The notes: generated by a model from the sequence alone, not told the origin. A DNA stretch of 64,000 nucleotides from Paraburkholderia mimosarum LMG 23256 = NBRC 106338 (GCF_000739815.1 NZ_BBJJ01000001.1:372001-436000), one strand, 5' to 3'. Positions 54,856 through 63,362 are shown, counted from the first letter of the stretch. Numbers and translations are program-made.

Positions 54856-55158
54856 GTTGCCACAAACAGCGAGGCCACGAGTCCAGTCGGCGTAAGCGGC
54901 AGTCCAATGACGGTGCCGCGAGGAACAAACGTTCCTACGACCATTAATGGGGTTGACTACACTGCCCACGCGATTGATCAAATGCAAGGGCGTGGCATCC
55001 CACCTTCGGTAGTTCAAAACACGATTCAGAATGGGGTTGTGTATCCCACCGGGGCGGGGACGACGGGGTATTACGATTCCGTGAATAATGTTCGTGTTAT
55101 TACGAACTCGACCACCGGTCGTGTAGTTACCGTCATTCCAGGAGCGCCAGGCAAATGA
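54856..55158 (+). pseudogene. Orphan CdiA-CT-type toxin tip 2 (DUF4258-like RNase fold)
   Basis: The frame opens after a TGA at 54853 and reads VATNSEATSPVGVSGSPMTV, the same VATNS header as tip 1. It then reads NGVDYTAHAIDQMQGRGIPP, SVVQNTIQNGVVYPTG and VRVITNSTTGRVVTVIPG. The block YTxHAxxQMxxRGI followed by IxxxIxxGxVY resembles DUF4258-type domains used as RNase toxins in polymorphic systems. An ATG at 54907 would allow expression of the domain alone. Its stop overlaps the next start as ATGA, the pattern of a toxin and immunity pair. Confidence 0.75.
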
Positions 55159-55421
55159 GTGATTCAATGAATACCCTTGAAGCCAAGGTGCAGAAGGTCC
55201 TGATTCAAGAGTGGGACCCAATCGGAGTCAAGGATATACCCGAGGCGCAGGACGAATACGACATGTACGTTCCTGGTATATGCCGAATGCTCCGCGCTGG
55301 GCAGTCGAATATGGAGGTCTACAGTCATCTGCGTTGGATCGAGATGGAGCGCATCGGGCTTGAAGGTGATGAGCAACATACGCAGCGGATTGCAGCAAAA
55401 CTGGTTGGTCTGTTGCCGTGA
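55155..55421 (+). CDS. Candidate immunity protein for orphan tip 2
   Basis: An 88-residue helical protein (EAKVQKVLIQEWDPIGVKDI, EAQDEYDMYVPGICRMLRAG, SNMEVYSHLRWIEMERIGLE). It resembles DUF1871-type immunity proteins with EWDPIGV near the N-terminus. It overlaps the toxin gene by four bases. The 3' end, encoding KLVGLL, reappears in the degenerate remnant near 56760. Confidence 0.75.
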   Translation: MSDSMNTLEAKVQKVLIQEWDPIGVKDIPEAQDEYDMYVPGICRMLRAGQSNMEVYSHLRWIEMERIGLEGDEQHTQRIAAKLVGLLP

Positions 55422-55567
55422 TGCTTGAGCTGGGAGCAGCCCGTCGCCTCTCGCCATTGCTGGCTCTGCTTATGGGGTGGCTCGTCCTGGCGGAGCACGT
55501 CGGGGGCGTGACGGTCTGGAAAGCCTTACCGCGTCTTGCGTGGTGCCTAGTTGTGGCGTCCAGATGA
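55421..55567 (+). CDS. Possible small membrane protein (low confidence)
   Basis: A 48-residue frame whose ATG overlaps the preceding stop (TGATG): MLELGAARRLSPLLALLMGW, then LVLAEHVGGVTVWKALPRLA. It has one hydrophobic stretch. Overlapping start and stop favour translation, but there is no family and it could be chance coding in degenerate DNA. Confidence 0.3.
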   Translation: MLELGAARRLSPLLALLMGWLVLAEHVGGVTVWKALPRLAWCLVVASR

Positions 55568-55606
55568 AGTCGTTTGGTACGCAGGGCTCACATTGAACAT
55601 CCGACG

Positions 55607-55843
55607 ATGAACGAGCCATATCAAGAAACCCGGACTGTAGCTGATTTGCTCGATGCAGCAGGCCTGAATGACTACGCCGACCAACTTCGGAGCGCGCTTG
55701 TGGAAGGTGCTACCGGGACGGAAATTTACATGATTTTGCATTGGCGTTTAGCAAACATGGCGGCAGATGCCGCGGTTGCTCCTGGCTTGAAGGCGCGATT
55801 GCTCACGTTGCACGGTTATCTTGATCGCGCGTTAGGACCGTAG
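55607..55843 (+). CDS. Small helical protein, possible orphan immunity protein
   Basis: A 78-residue protein from ATG 55607 (MNEPYQETRTVADLLDAAGL, DYADQLRSALVEGATGTEIY, MILHWRLANMAADAAVAPGL). It has the same general helical style as the immunity protein at 55155, including a conserved tryptophan context (HWRLANM against HLRWIEM). It may be a displaced immunity gene without a toxin partner. No strong ribosome binding site is visible. Bases 55844-56063 downstream contain no confident gene. Confidence 0.55.
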   Translation: MNEPYQETRTVADLLDAAGLNDYADQLRSALVEGATGTEIYMILHWRLANMAADAAVAPGLKARLLTLHGYLDRALGP

Positions 55844-56063
55844 TTGTGGCGAGATCGCGACTCCATCCCCTCTCATACGACAGCTGTCGGAAGGAGTGTT
55901 GCAGGTGCGTTGGAATACACCGTACAAGGTGCCGTTACTGTCGCAGCAGCGTGCGCAAATTGTCGCCCGGACAGCAGCAGAGAGACGAATCCAGTCATGC
56001 GCCGGGACAGCGCCCGATTGAAATTCCCCAGCTTCGATTGGGACGTGTTACGGAAAACAAACA

Positions 56064-56498
56064 ATGGCGAACTTGAAATCCACGCTTTTTGCTGCCGGCT
56101 TCTGTGCTGGCTGCACGGCCCTGTCCGCGTACATCAACCTTGCCCATCGCAGTACGTCTTCTGCGCTAGTTCAGCTCGATTGGCTCATCAAATTGCATAT
56201 TGGCACTGCAGCGCTTGGCGCGATGTTGTTTGCGTTTTTCGTCGTTGGTACGCCAGCCGCTCTGCGCGGGCCGGTGTCGGCATCGAGTTACGGAGTTGGC
56301 ATGGTGCCGCGCGTTGGCGCAGTTCGTTTTTTTATCCCAGGAAATGGCGCCTTTTTCTCGGCCACGCGAATCGTTCAAATATTAGGCGTCATCGTCTGCC
56401 TGATGATTCAGTTCATTTACGTCGCGCCGTTGGGTGACGATGCACGGGGAGACACGGCGCGCCCCGTCAAGATGCTGGGGAAGCCGCTCACCGCGTGA
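56064..56498 (+). CDS. Small integral membrane protein, possible immunity protein
   Basis: The 144-residue protein has three predicted membrane helices (TLFAAGFCAGCTALSAYINL, LHIGTAALGAMLFAFFVV, IVQILGVIVCLMIQFIYVAP) and GGAAAA before ATG 56064. It sits among toxin and immunity cassettes, and membrane-spanning immunity proteins are known in such arrays. No family is assigned. Confidence 0.55.
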   Translation: MANLKSTLFAAGFCAGCTALSAYINLAHRSTSSALVQLDWLIKLHIGTAALGAMLFAFFVVGTPAALRGPVSASSYGVGMVPRVGAVRFFIPGNGAFFSATRIVQILGVIVCLMIQFIYVAPLGDDARGDTARPVKMLGKPLTA

Positions 56499-56518
56499 GA
56501 TAGTGACCGGGTCGTTAA

Positions 56519-56790
56519 AGGGGGGCGCCGCGTAGCGGGTGAGGTTGGCACGGCTCTCAGTTTCTTACTTCGTGAGAGCAATCGACCCAGCTGGTGCGCC
56601 GCTCCATCAGGGGTAGCAAGTGGTACCCGTGGCGTTTGCGACAGCGATGGGTGCAGCGCGGTTGGAACAACTGCTGAAGCGCAGACAACCGGGAACGGCG
56701 CGCTGCTTGCTGGGACCTCACGTCTTCAGCGGCGGCAGTCGGGGTAGGGCATTGCTCCGAAGTTGGTTGGTCTGTTGCTGAGATGATCGG
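56519..56790 (+). pseudogene. Degenerate second copy of the CdiA C-terminal cassette
   Basis: Around 56578-56650 a frame reads AIDPAGAPLHQG, a TAG stop, then QVVPVAFATAMGAA, matching SAIDPSGADLNQGQQAVLAA of the large exoprotein. Bases 56668-56698 (CAACTGCTGAAGCGCAGACA and on) match exoprotein bases 53513-53543 almost exactly, encoding TAEAQTTGNG in both. Near 56762 TTGGTTGGTCTGTTGC repeats the 3' end of the immunity gene ending at 55421. Stops, frameshifts and deletions show it is no longer functional. Confidence 0.85.
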
Positions 56791-56917
56791 TGATGATGTC
56801 CGCGCTCTCGTCTTTGCTGTTCGATGGACGCGGATTGTTTGGCTGCGATGGCTTCACGACCAACGAAGCCGGGTTCAGCGGGTGTGATTGGGAAAAGCGG
56901 CGCTGGTGAAATAAAGA

Positions 56918-58990
56918 ATGAGCATAACTAAAAGCATGGATACGACGTATGCCGGGGATGGGCCAGTTCTGTTGCGAGCGCTATGTATCGGGATTGCACT
57001 CGCGTCACCAATTCCAGGCGCTTATGCCGCCGGGATCGTCGCCGATGGCAGCACCGCGACGAGCGTTTCGACGACCGCGAATGGCCATCAGACCGTCGCC
57101 ATCGCGCCTGCCGTCGGCGGTGTGTCGAACAACACCTACCGCTCGTTCAACGTCACGACTGCGGGCGCGGATTTGAACAATGCGGGCATCAACGCGCGCA
57201 CCATCGTCAACCAGGTCACCAGCACGAATCCCTCGCTGATCCAGGGGGCCATCAACGTCCTTGGCCCTCGCGCGAACGTGATCCTTGCGAACCCGAACGG
57301 CGTCACCGTCGACGGTGGCTCCTTCGTGAACGCGGGGCATGTCGTCCTGTCGACGGGCCAGGTGAGCTTCAACGATATTACGCTCGCGCCGGGCCAGATT
57401 CAGCGCAACGTCGTGCTAACCACGAGCGGCGGCGCGATCACTATCGGCCCGGGTGGTCTCACGGGCAACCTCATCAACCTCGATCTCGTCTCGAAGCAAC
57501 TCGCCGTAAGCGGCCCGGTTACAAACGGCTATTCGAGTTCGACTGGCGGCATCCGCGCGATCACGGGTAGCAGCACGACGACGTGGGATACGGGCCTCTC
57601 GCCGTCTGATAACGGCCACGACTGGCTGATCAGCCAGACCTCGCCGGGCGCGCAACAATCCGGCTACGCGATCGATATCACGGAGGCAGGCGGACTGACT
57701 GCGGGACGCGTGCAGCTTATCGTCACCGATCAGGGCGCGGGTGTGCGCAGTGCCGGCACGCTCTACGCCACGGCGGGTGATGCGGTCGTGCAGGCCAATG
57801 GCGATATCACGGTCGCGGGCGGCAAGGTGACCGCCGCCAATGACGTGACGATGACTACGCCCGGCGCTGTGTCGGTCCACGGCGCAGCGGTTTCGGCGAG
57901 TCATGACGTAGACGTCAGTGCAGGCAGCATTGCCGTGTCTGACGCGTCTGCCGGGCCTTCGACCGTCGCAGCAGGCAACGCCGTGACGCTCGCCGCGACG
58001 GGCGACATCACCAACACCGGCAGCCTCATCCAGTCGGGTTATGTGCAGCCGGACGGATCGCTCACAGGCGGCGACCTGACACTCAACGCGGGCGGCAGCA
58101 TCACGAACCGCTCGGACGCAGCGAACCTTGGCATCCTGTTCGCCGTGAATGGTGCAGCGGCGCTAACCGCTCCAGGCGACATTACCAACGAGAACGCGCG
58201 AATCCTCGCGAACGGCGCGATGACGCTCGCCGCACAGGGCGACGTAGACAACATCATCGACCATTCCGTCGGTGTCAACAGCGGCACGCCGGTAGCGTAC
58301 TCATACGAGGGCGGACGCTTCCTGTTCTTCCAGCACAGGTCGAGTGGCTTCAACGTCGACTACGGCACCATCAATGAGCCGGACCAGCTTGCGCTGATCG
58401 CGTCGACCACCGGGCCGATGTCGATCAGCGGACGCAACGTCACGAATTCGGGTGGCATCATCCAATCGAATGACGGCGACATCAAGATCAATGCAACGGG
58501 TGTGTTCACCAATGCCGCGGTGTTCGCCGGACAGGCGAGCTACTCGCGGAGCTGCTTCGTCTTCTGCCACGGCAGCGCGTCGAGCAACGTGACGCCCTAC
58601 GGCGGCTCGATCCTCTCGGGTGGCGACATGACCATCAAGGCGGGTACGAGCGCGTCGGATATCGGCGGCAACGTCTATGCGCACGGGAACCTCACGGTCG
58701 ACGCGCCGCTTTCCTATGCCACAGGCGTGACGGGTTACTCGTCCATCAACCAGAGCCGCGGCTTCAAGGCATTCTTCGGCTCGACCTGGGCACAGCTCAT
58801 CGCGATGGATATCGGAGGGGGCTTTACGGCGGACGGCCTCGTGACGCTCACGGGCGACGCCATCATCAACGGCGGTTATATCTCGGGTGGGCAGGGAGTC
58901 AACGGTAACGTGACGACGCTGCGCGCGCCGTCGAGGACGCCGGTGCAGATCGGCCAGCACCTCGGGCTGACGACATGGTTGTGGTTCTGA
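56918..58990 (+). CDS. Second, short TpsA exoprotein (hemagglutinin N-terminal domain)
   Basis: The 690-residue protein has a signal peptide (LLRALCIGIALASPIPGAYA) and a TPS domain (VNQVTSTNPSLIQGAINVLG, NPNGV at residues 125-129). About 500 residues of beta-helix repeats follow. The protein ends in QHLGLTTWLWF without any toxin domain or pretoxin region. It is transcribed directly before the TpsB gene. It may be a small adhesin or the shortened remnant of a second CdiA-like protein. An immunity gene does not follow. Confidence 0.9.
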   Translation: MSITKSMDTTYAGDGPVLLRALCIGIALASPIPGAYAAGIVADGSTATSVSTTANGHQTVAIAPAVGGVSNNTYRSFNVTTAGADLNNAGINARTIVNQVTSTNPSLIQGAINVLGPRANVILANPNGVTVDGGSFVNAGHVVLSTGQVSFNDITLAPGQIQRNVVLTTSGGAITIGPGGLTGNLINLDLVSKQLAVSGPVTNGYSSSTGGIRAITGSSTTTWDTGLSPSDNGHDWLISQTSPGAQQSGYAIDITEAGGLTAGRVQLIVTDQGAGVRSAGTLYATAGDAVVQANGDITVAGGKVTAANDVTMTTPGAVSVHGAAVSASHDVDVSAGSIAVSDASAGPSTVAAGNAVTLAATGDITNTGSLIQSGYVQPDGSLTGGDLTLNAGGSITNRSDAANLGILFAVNGAAALTAPGDITNENARILANGAMTLAAQGDVDNIIDHSVGVNSGTPVAYSYEGGRFLFFQHRSSGFNVDYGTINEPDQLALIASTTGPMSISGRNVTNSGGIIQSNDGDIKINATGVFTNAAVFAGQASYSRSCFVFCHGSASSNVTPYGGSILSGGDMTIKAGTSASDIGGNVYAHGNLTVDAPLSYATGVTGYSSINQSRGFKAFFGSTWAQLIAMDIGGGFTADGLVTLTGDAIINGGYISGGQGVNGNVTTLRAPSRTPVQIGQHLGLTTWLWF

Positions 58991-58992
58991 CG

Positions 58993-60807
58993 ATGCAGAC
59001 GAAGATTAGCCTGAGGCTCGCCGCCCTCCCTGCGGCGATCGCCGTCGTAACGAACGTCTGCGCACAGACTCCGCCTCCTCCACCTCCTGTTGCACCACCT
59101 GCCGCGCCGCGTCCGGTACAGGACCCCGGGCAGCAACTGATCGACCAGCAGCGCGAGGCCACACGCCAGCGGCAGCTTGCCGAGCCGCCCGCACAGATCA
59201 GCGTCGCCCCGCAGGGCGGCGGCACGGCGCTGAACATCCCGCTGGACACGCCGGTCGACCAGATTCCCGAACCCGGGCCGACCTTCCGCGTCCGCCAGAT
59301 CGTGCTGACAGGACCCGGTGGCCAGCCCCTCGTGCGCACGGTCGTTTCCCAGTCGACGCTCGACGCGATCACGGCAGCGTTTACCGGTCACGATATCGGC
59401 TCGCACCGCCTTAACGTGCTGCTGCAGCGACTCACGAATGCCTACGTATCCGTAGGGTACGTCACGACGCGCGCGGTGCTGGGACCGCAGAACATCGGCG
59501 CGGGCGTGCTGACGGTTGTGATCCAGATGGGGCGTATCGAAGACTTCATGGTCAATGGCAAACCCATCCATCGCCTCGCGACGAACGAGCCATCCTCCGG
59601 GGGCGGGTGGCTTACCGACGCGGGCTACCAGAACGCGTTCCCGTCCGGCCCGGGCGATCCGTTGCGGCTGTCCGACATCGATCAGGGCGTGGCGCAGATC
59701 AACCGCCTGCGACGCAACCAGGCCAGCGTTCAGGTCCTGCCGGGGCAGACGGTGGGCGATTCTGTGGTCGCGATCAGCAATCAACCCGGCGACCGCACGT
59801 ACTACACGCTGGGCGTGGATAACTATGGCGCTCAATCGACAGGCGTGACGCGATACCGTGCTGGCGTCGAGGCCGACAACCTGATCGGCCTGCAGGAGTC
59901 GCTGAGCCTGAACTATATCGACAGTATCGAGAGCAACGCACTCGTCGGCTCGTTCGCGATTCCGTGGGGCCGTCATACCTTCAGCTACACGCTCTCGGAC
60001 TCCGAGTACCAGCAGGTGATCGGCACGACCGCCCTCGAGTACGGACGCACGCTGAGCCACATCTTCGGGTGGAACTACCAGCTTGGGCGCACGCAGTCGG
60101 ACCTGACCGCGCTCGACGCGACGCTCACGTGGAGACGCACGGACCGTGAGATCAACAACATCGATCTCAATCCACAGCGCGAGGCGGTGCTGCGCGTGGG
60201 CGGCAACTGGCTGCACCGCTTCATGCTCAACGAGGCGCCCGGCAACTTCACCCTCGACGCAGGTCTCTCGCAGGGTCTGCCGTGGTTCGGCGCGGACCAC
60301 GATGGGCCGGATTTCCCGCGTGACTCTGCGCATGCGCAGTTCACGAAGTTCGACGCGACGGCGACGTGGACCGTACCGCTGCCCAAGCTCGGGCGCGTGG
60401 CGATCGCCTATCGTGGTGCGCTGGGCGGCCAGTACACGAATGTGGCGCTTTACGGCAACGACCAGCTTTATCTCGGCGGCATGGACACGATCCGGGGCTT
60501 CCGTTCGGGCGACATCGCGGGCGACCGGGGCTTTTACTCGCGCAACGAACTCGCATGGGTGAACGTGCCGGTGTGGCACGACGGGCGCATTGAGCCCTAC
60601 GTGTTTCTCGACGCGGGCAAGGCAGACCTCATCGCGGTGCCGGGCTTTTCGACGCTAGCGGGCGTGGGAGCGGGCCTGCGTGCGCAATGGCAGTGGCGCC
60701 ACCAGCAGTTCTCGGGCGAGGCGATGGTGGGGCGGCAACTGGCCAGGCCTGCGGCCATTGGCCCGAAGTCGACGCTCGCGCTCGGCACCATCAACTGGTC
60801 TTTCTAG
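58993..60807 (+). CDS. TpsB/ShlB-FhaC family outer-membrane transporter
   Basis: The 604-residue protein has a signal peptide ending at CAQ, a Pro-rich linker (TPPPPPPVAPPAAPRP), a periplasmic POTRA region (FRVRQIVLTGPGGQPLVRTV, SVGYVTTRAVLGPQNIGAGV) and a 16-strand beta-barrel. The loop 6 signature is MDTIRGFRSGDIAGDRG near residue 500, and the last residue is Phe, as in outer-membrane barrels. It exports TPS-domain proteins to the cell surface. The start at 58993 follows the previous stop by two bases; an in-frame ATG at 58975 is an alternative. Confidence 0.94.
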   Translation: MQTKISLRLAALPAAIAVVTNVCAQTPPPPPPVAPPAAPRPVQDPGQQLIDQQREATRQRQLAEPPAQISVAPQGGGTALNIPLDTPVDQIPEPGPTFRVRQIVLTGPGGQPLVRTVVSQSTLDAITAAFTGHDIGSHRLNVLLQRLTNAYVSVGYVTTRAVLGPQNIGAGVLTVVIQMGRIEDFMVNGKPIHRLATNEPSSGGGWLTDAGYQNAFPSGPGDPLRLSDIDQGVAQINRLRRNQASVQVLPGQTVGDSVVAISNQPGDRTYYTLGVDNYGAQSTGVTRYRAGVEADNLIGLQESLSLNYIDSIESNALVGSFAIPWGRHTFSYTLSDSEYQQVIGTTALEYGRTLSHIFGWNYQLGRTQSDLTALDATLTWRRTDREINNIDLNPQREAVLRVGGNWLHRFMLNEAPGNFTLDAGLSQGLPWFGADHDGPDFPRDSAHAQFTKFDATATWTVPLPKLGRVAIAYRGALGGQYTNVALYGNDQLYLGGMDTIRGFRSGDIAGDRGFYSRNELAWVNVPVWHDGRIEPYVFLDAGKADLIAVPGFSTLAGVGAGLRAQWQWRHQQFSGEAMVGRQLARPAAIGPKSTLALGTINWSF

Positions 60808-60835
60808 GCGGACTTTTTTCCCAAAGGTGTACCAA

Positions 60836-61714
60836 ATGTTCCAGATCAATACCCTGATTCGCGCTGCGTGCGTAACGGCTTTTGCTTCGGTGGCGCTCGG
60901 TGCGCTCGCACCGTCGTTTGTGTATGCAGCCGACGCACCCGCTTTGAGCCTGCCAGCGGGTGCGGTGGCCATCGTCAATGGCGTAACGGTGGCGCAGAGC
61001 CAGCTCGACGCCGCTGTGCGTGAGGTGACGGCGAAGACCGGACAGCCCGACACGGCGCAACTACGCCAGACGCTCACAAACGGACTCGTGGCGCGCGAAG
61101 TTCTGCGCCAGAGCGCGGAGAAGGCGCACTACGACCAGAAGCCGGAAGTGCAGCAGGCAGCAGTGGACGCGAAAATCGGGACCGAAATCCAGCTGTATCT
61201 GAAGGACAACATTCATCCCGAGCCGGTGACGGACGACCAGGTGAAGGCACGCTATGACGCCATTGTCGCGTCGCTCGGCAAGGATGAGTTCAAGACGCGC
61301 ATCATCTCCGTGACGGATGAAGCGACGGCGAAAGCGGTCCTTGGCAAGGTCAAGTCGGGCGGTGCGTTCGATGCGCTGGCGAGGCAGTACAGCATTGCAC
61401 CGACCAAGGCGAACGGCGGTGAGATGCCATGGGTGAGCTATCCCGTCCCGGCGACCGAGGGCAAGACACAGGGGCTGCCGCTCGTGCTGGCGCAGACGAT
61501 CGCCAAACTGCCAGTGGGCGGGATGACGCCGCAGCCAGTTCAGGTCGGCAACGTGTGGGTGATCGTGAAGCTCGATGCGAAGCGCGCGATGCAACTGCCG
61601 GCGTTCGATCAGGCGAAGGGGGCCATGCGCCAGCAGCTTGAAGCGCTCGCGCTGCAGAAGGCTGCGGCGCAGTTCACCGCGAACCAGCTCAAGACCGCGA
61701 ACATTCAGCAGTAA
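60836..61714 (+). CDS. Secreted parvulin-type peptidyl-prolyl isomerase (PpiC/SurA-like)
   Basis: The 292-residue protein has a signal peptide (AACVTAFASVALGALAPSFV, cleavage near YAADA), a SurA-type N-terminal helical domain (VNGVTVAQSQLDAAVREVTA, AREVLRQSAEKAHYDQKPEV), a parvulin domain (KTRIISVTDEATAKAVLGKV, GGAFDALARQYSIAPTKANG, GEMPWVSYPV) and a C-terminal helix. AAAGGTG lies before ATG 60836, 28 bases after the TpsB stop. It probably helps fold or hold exoproteins in the periplasm before secretion. The parvulin core is somewhat diverged. Confidence 0.9.
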   Translation: MFQINTLIRAACVTAFASVALGALAPSFVYAADAPALSLPAGAVAIVNGVTVAQSQLDAAVREVTAKTGQPDTAQLRQTLTNGLVAREVLRQSAEKAHYDQKPEVQQAAVDAKIGTEIQLYLKDNIHPEPVTDDQVKARYDAIVASLGKDEFKTRIISVTDEATAKAVLGKVKSGGAFDALARQYSIAPTKANGGEMPWVSYPVPATEGKTQGLPLVLAQTIAKLPVGGMTPQPVQVGNVWVIVKLDAKRAMQLPAFDQAKGAMRQQLEALALQKAAAQFTANQLKTANIQQ

Positions 61715-61992
61715 CGTCGAAGCTGCCACCAACGCTGGGTCTGCGTACTGCGTGTGCGCGCCTGTCCGATGACAAACGGGCGCTGCTCGCACGGCTCGTG
61801 AGTCTTGGCGTCTCGGATCGCGCGTTCATCGCGGCACTGGCGATCGTGCAGATCATGCGCTTCGATACGGACTCCCGGCTGCGGGTCCGGCCAATCGCCT
61901 ACGGGCACGCTGAAGTGCGGACCAACCATAGAGCTGGAGGGAAAACTTCGGTGGTCGGGGAAATGTTGTGTAATGAACTCGACGCGGTAGTT
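61715..61992. other. Region downstream of the parvulin gene, no confident gene
   Basis: A plus-strand frame (GTG 61798 to 62112) reads a protein-like start, LSDDKRALLARLVSLGVSDR, but has no good ribosome binding site and overlaps the minus-strand gene that follows. One of the two frames must be spurious; base composition does not settle which. Confidence 0.4.
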
Positions 61993-62286
61993 TCACTGTA
62001 TGACAGCTTCGTTCAACGCTCTGCGGGCGGAGATGAGAGCGAGCGTCTGATCCTGATAGAACGGAAGGTATGTAAGGTAGTCCGTTTCAGCCGCTTCGAT
62101 CAACGCCGTTAGCTCGGTTCGCAATGCACCAACGTCAGCCTCTTTCCTGGACTCGTTGAGAATCTTTCGTGTCCCATCCGGCGTATCAAGTTGCCGCGCG
62201 TAGAGAGGGCTCATTTCGAGTCTCGCCAAGAAATTCTCGACACGATTCCGGCGCGCTCCGGTCCTCAGCTCGCACGCGAGCGCCAA
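61993..62286 (-). CDS. Small helical hypothetical protein
   Basis: The frame from TTG 62286 encodes 97 residues; an ATG at 62214 would give 73. It reads RVENFLARLEMSPLYARQLD, TPDGTRKILNESRKEADVGA and LIEAAETDYLTYLPFYQDQT. The sequence is natural-looking and helical, but no family is recognised. The upstream end abuts the palindrome that follows the dehydrogenase gene, so the gene may be truncated there. Confidence 0.42.
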   Translation of the reverse strand: MALACELRTGARRNRVENFLARLEMSPLYARQLDTPDGTRKILNESRKEADVGALRTELTALIEAAETDYLTYLPFYQDQTLALISARRALNEAVIQ

Positions 62287-62306
62287 GCCGGATCGCGATC
62301 CGGCTT
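62285..62306. terminator. Perfect 22-base palindrome at the end of the dehydrogenase gene
   Basis: AAGCCGGATCG followed by CGATCCGGCTT forms a perfect palindrome at 62285-62306 and touches the dehydrogenase stop. It may end that transcript, but it has no loop or T-run, so it could equally be a protein-binding site. Confidence 0.5.
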
Positions 62307-63343
62307 CAGTCGAGCAGTTTCAGCACATCGTCGTATAGCGCGCGCGGCACCTTCACGCCTTCGCGTTCGCTGCGCTCGCGCGCCTCGAACCGGCGCTGCG
62401 ACGGCAGGCGCGCGCCCTGCGCGGTAATCGCGGCGAACAGCCGCTCCGCGCGCGCCTGGCCGGCTTCGTAGCCGTCGCCTCCGAAGCGGCGCGGATCGAT
62501 GGCGATGACGAGTTCGCCGTGACAGGGGCTCGCGCCCGCGCCCTCGTCGAAGGCTTGCGACTCCATGCTCGTGAGGTCGCCGATCAGCGCGCCCGCGAGC
62601 AGTTCGATCATCGCCGCGAGCGCCGAGCCCTTGTGGCCTCCGAACGTCTGCATCGCGCCGTCCAGCGCGGCGCGCGCATCGGTGGTCGGCTGGCCGTCGC
62701 TGTCGAGCGCCCAATGCGGCGGAATGGGCTTGCCCTCGCGCGCGTGCAGTTCGATGTCGCCGCGCGCGATCGCGCTCGTCGCGAAGTCGAATACGAAGGG
62801 CAGGCGCCCCTCGCGCGGCCACGCGAACGCAAGCGGATTCGTGCCGAACACGCCGCGCGTGCCGCCCGCCGGCGCGACCCAGCTATGGCTCGGGTTCATC
62901 GCGATGCCCACGAGCCCTTGCGCCGCGATGGCTTCGACCTCGGGCCACAGCGCCGAAAAATGAAAGCAGCGGTTGATGGCCATCGCCGCGATGCCCTGGC
63001 TGCGCGCTTTCTGCGCGAGCACGGGAAGCCCGGTTTCGAAGGCGAGGAGGGAGAAGCCGTAATGCGCGTCCACGGTGAGCACGCCGGGCGCGATATCGCG
63101 CAGCGTGGGCTCTACGCGCGCCTCGACCTTGCCGCTCTTGAGCGAGCGCGCGCAGACGAGCAGGCGATAGATGCCGTGCGAATGACATTCGTCGCGCTGG
63201 CCCTGGGTGATGACGCGCGCGATCGCATCGGCATGCGCCTCGGACATGCCGTGCCGCAACAGAACGTTGCGCGAGAGCGCGAAGACTTCGTCGAGCGTGA
63301 GGACGACCTGTGCCGGTGCGTCGTTCGTGGCGGTAGTGGACAT
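62306..63343 (-). CDS. Ldh family oxidoreductase (malate/L-lactate/imine reductase type)
   Basis: The 345-residue protein from ATG 63343 belongs to the Ldh2/MDH/YlbC fold: HADAIARVITQGQRDECHSH with catalytic His near 55, SHGIYRL, then MNPSHSWVAPAGGTRGVFGT and the conserved ALDGAMQTFGGHKGSALAAM. Family members reduce or oxidise 2-oxo or cyclic imino acids with NAD(P)H. Examples are delta1-piperideine-2-carboxylate/delta1-pyrroline-2-carboxylate reductases, ureidoglycolate dehydrogenase and sulfolactate dehydrogenase. Encoded next to a DHDPS-type lyase/deaminase, it probably acts in imino or amino acid catabolism. Confidence 0.88.
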   Translation of the reverse strand: MSTTATNDAPAQVVLTLDEVFALSRNVLLRHGMSEAHADAIARVITQGQRDECHSHGIYRLLVCARSLKSGKVEARVEPTLRDIAPGVLTVDAHYGFSLLAFETGLPVLAQKARSQGIAAMAINRCFHFSALWPEVEAIAAQGLVGIAMNPSHSWVAPAGGTRGVFGTNPLAFAWPREGRLPFVFDFATSAIARGDIELHAREGKPIPPHWALDSDGQPTTDARAALDGAMQTFGGHKGSALAAMIELLAGALIGDLTSMESQAFDEGAGASPCHGELVIAIDPRRFGGDGYEAGQARAERLFAAITAQGARLPSQRRFEARERSEREGVKVPRALYDDVLKLLD

Positions 63344-63362
63344 GGCATCCGTGTGAAAAGAC

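Noticed and set aside
55844..56076. Cysteine-rich frame before the membrane protein at 56064
   Set aside because: It has no start signal, overlaps the better-supported downstream start, and its cysteines follow no spacing pattern; likely chance coding in degenerate cassette DNA.
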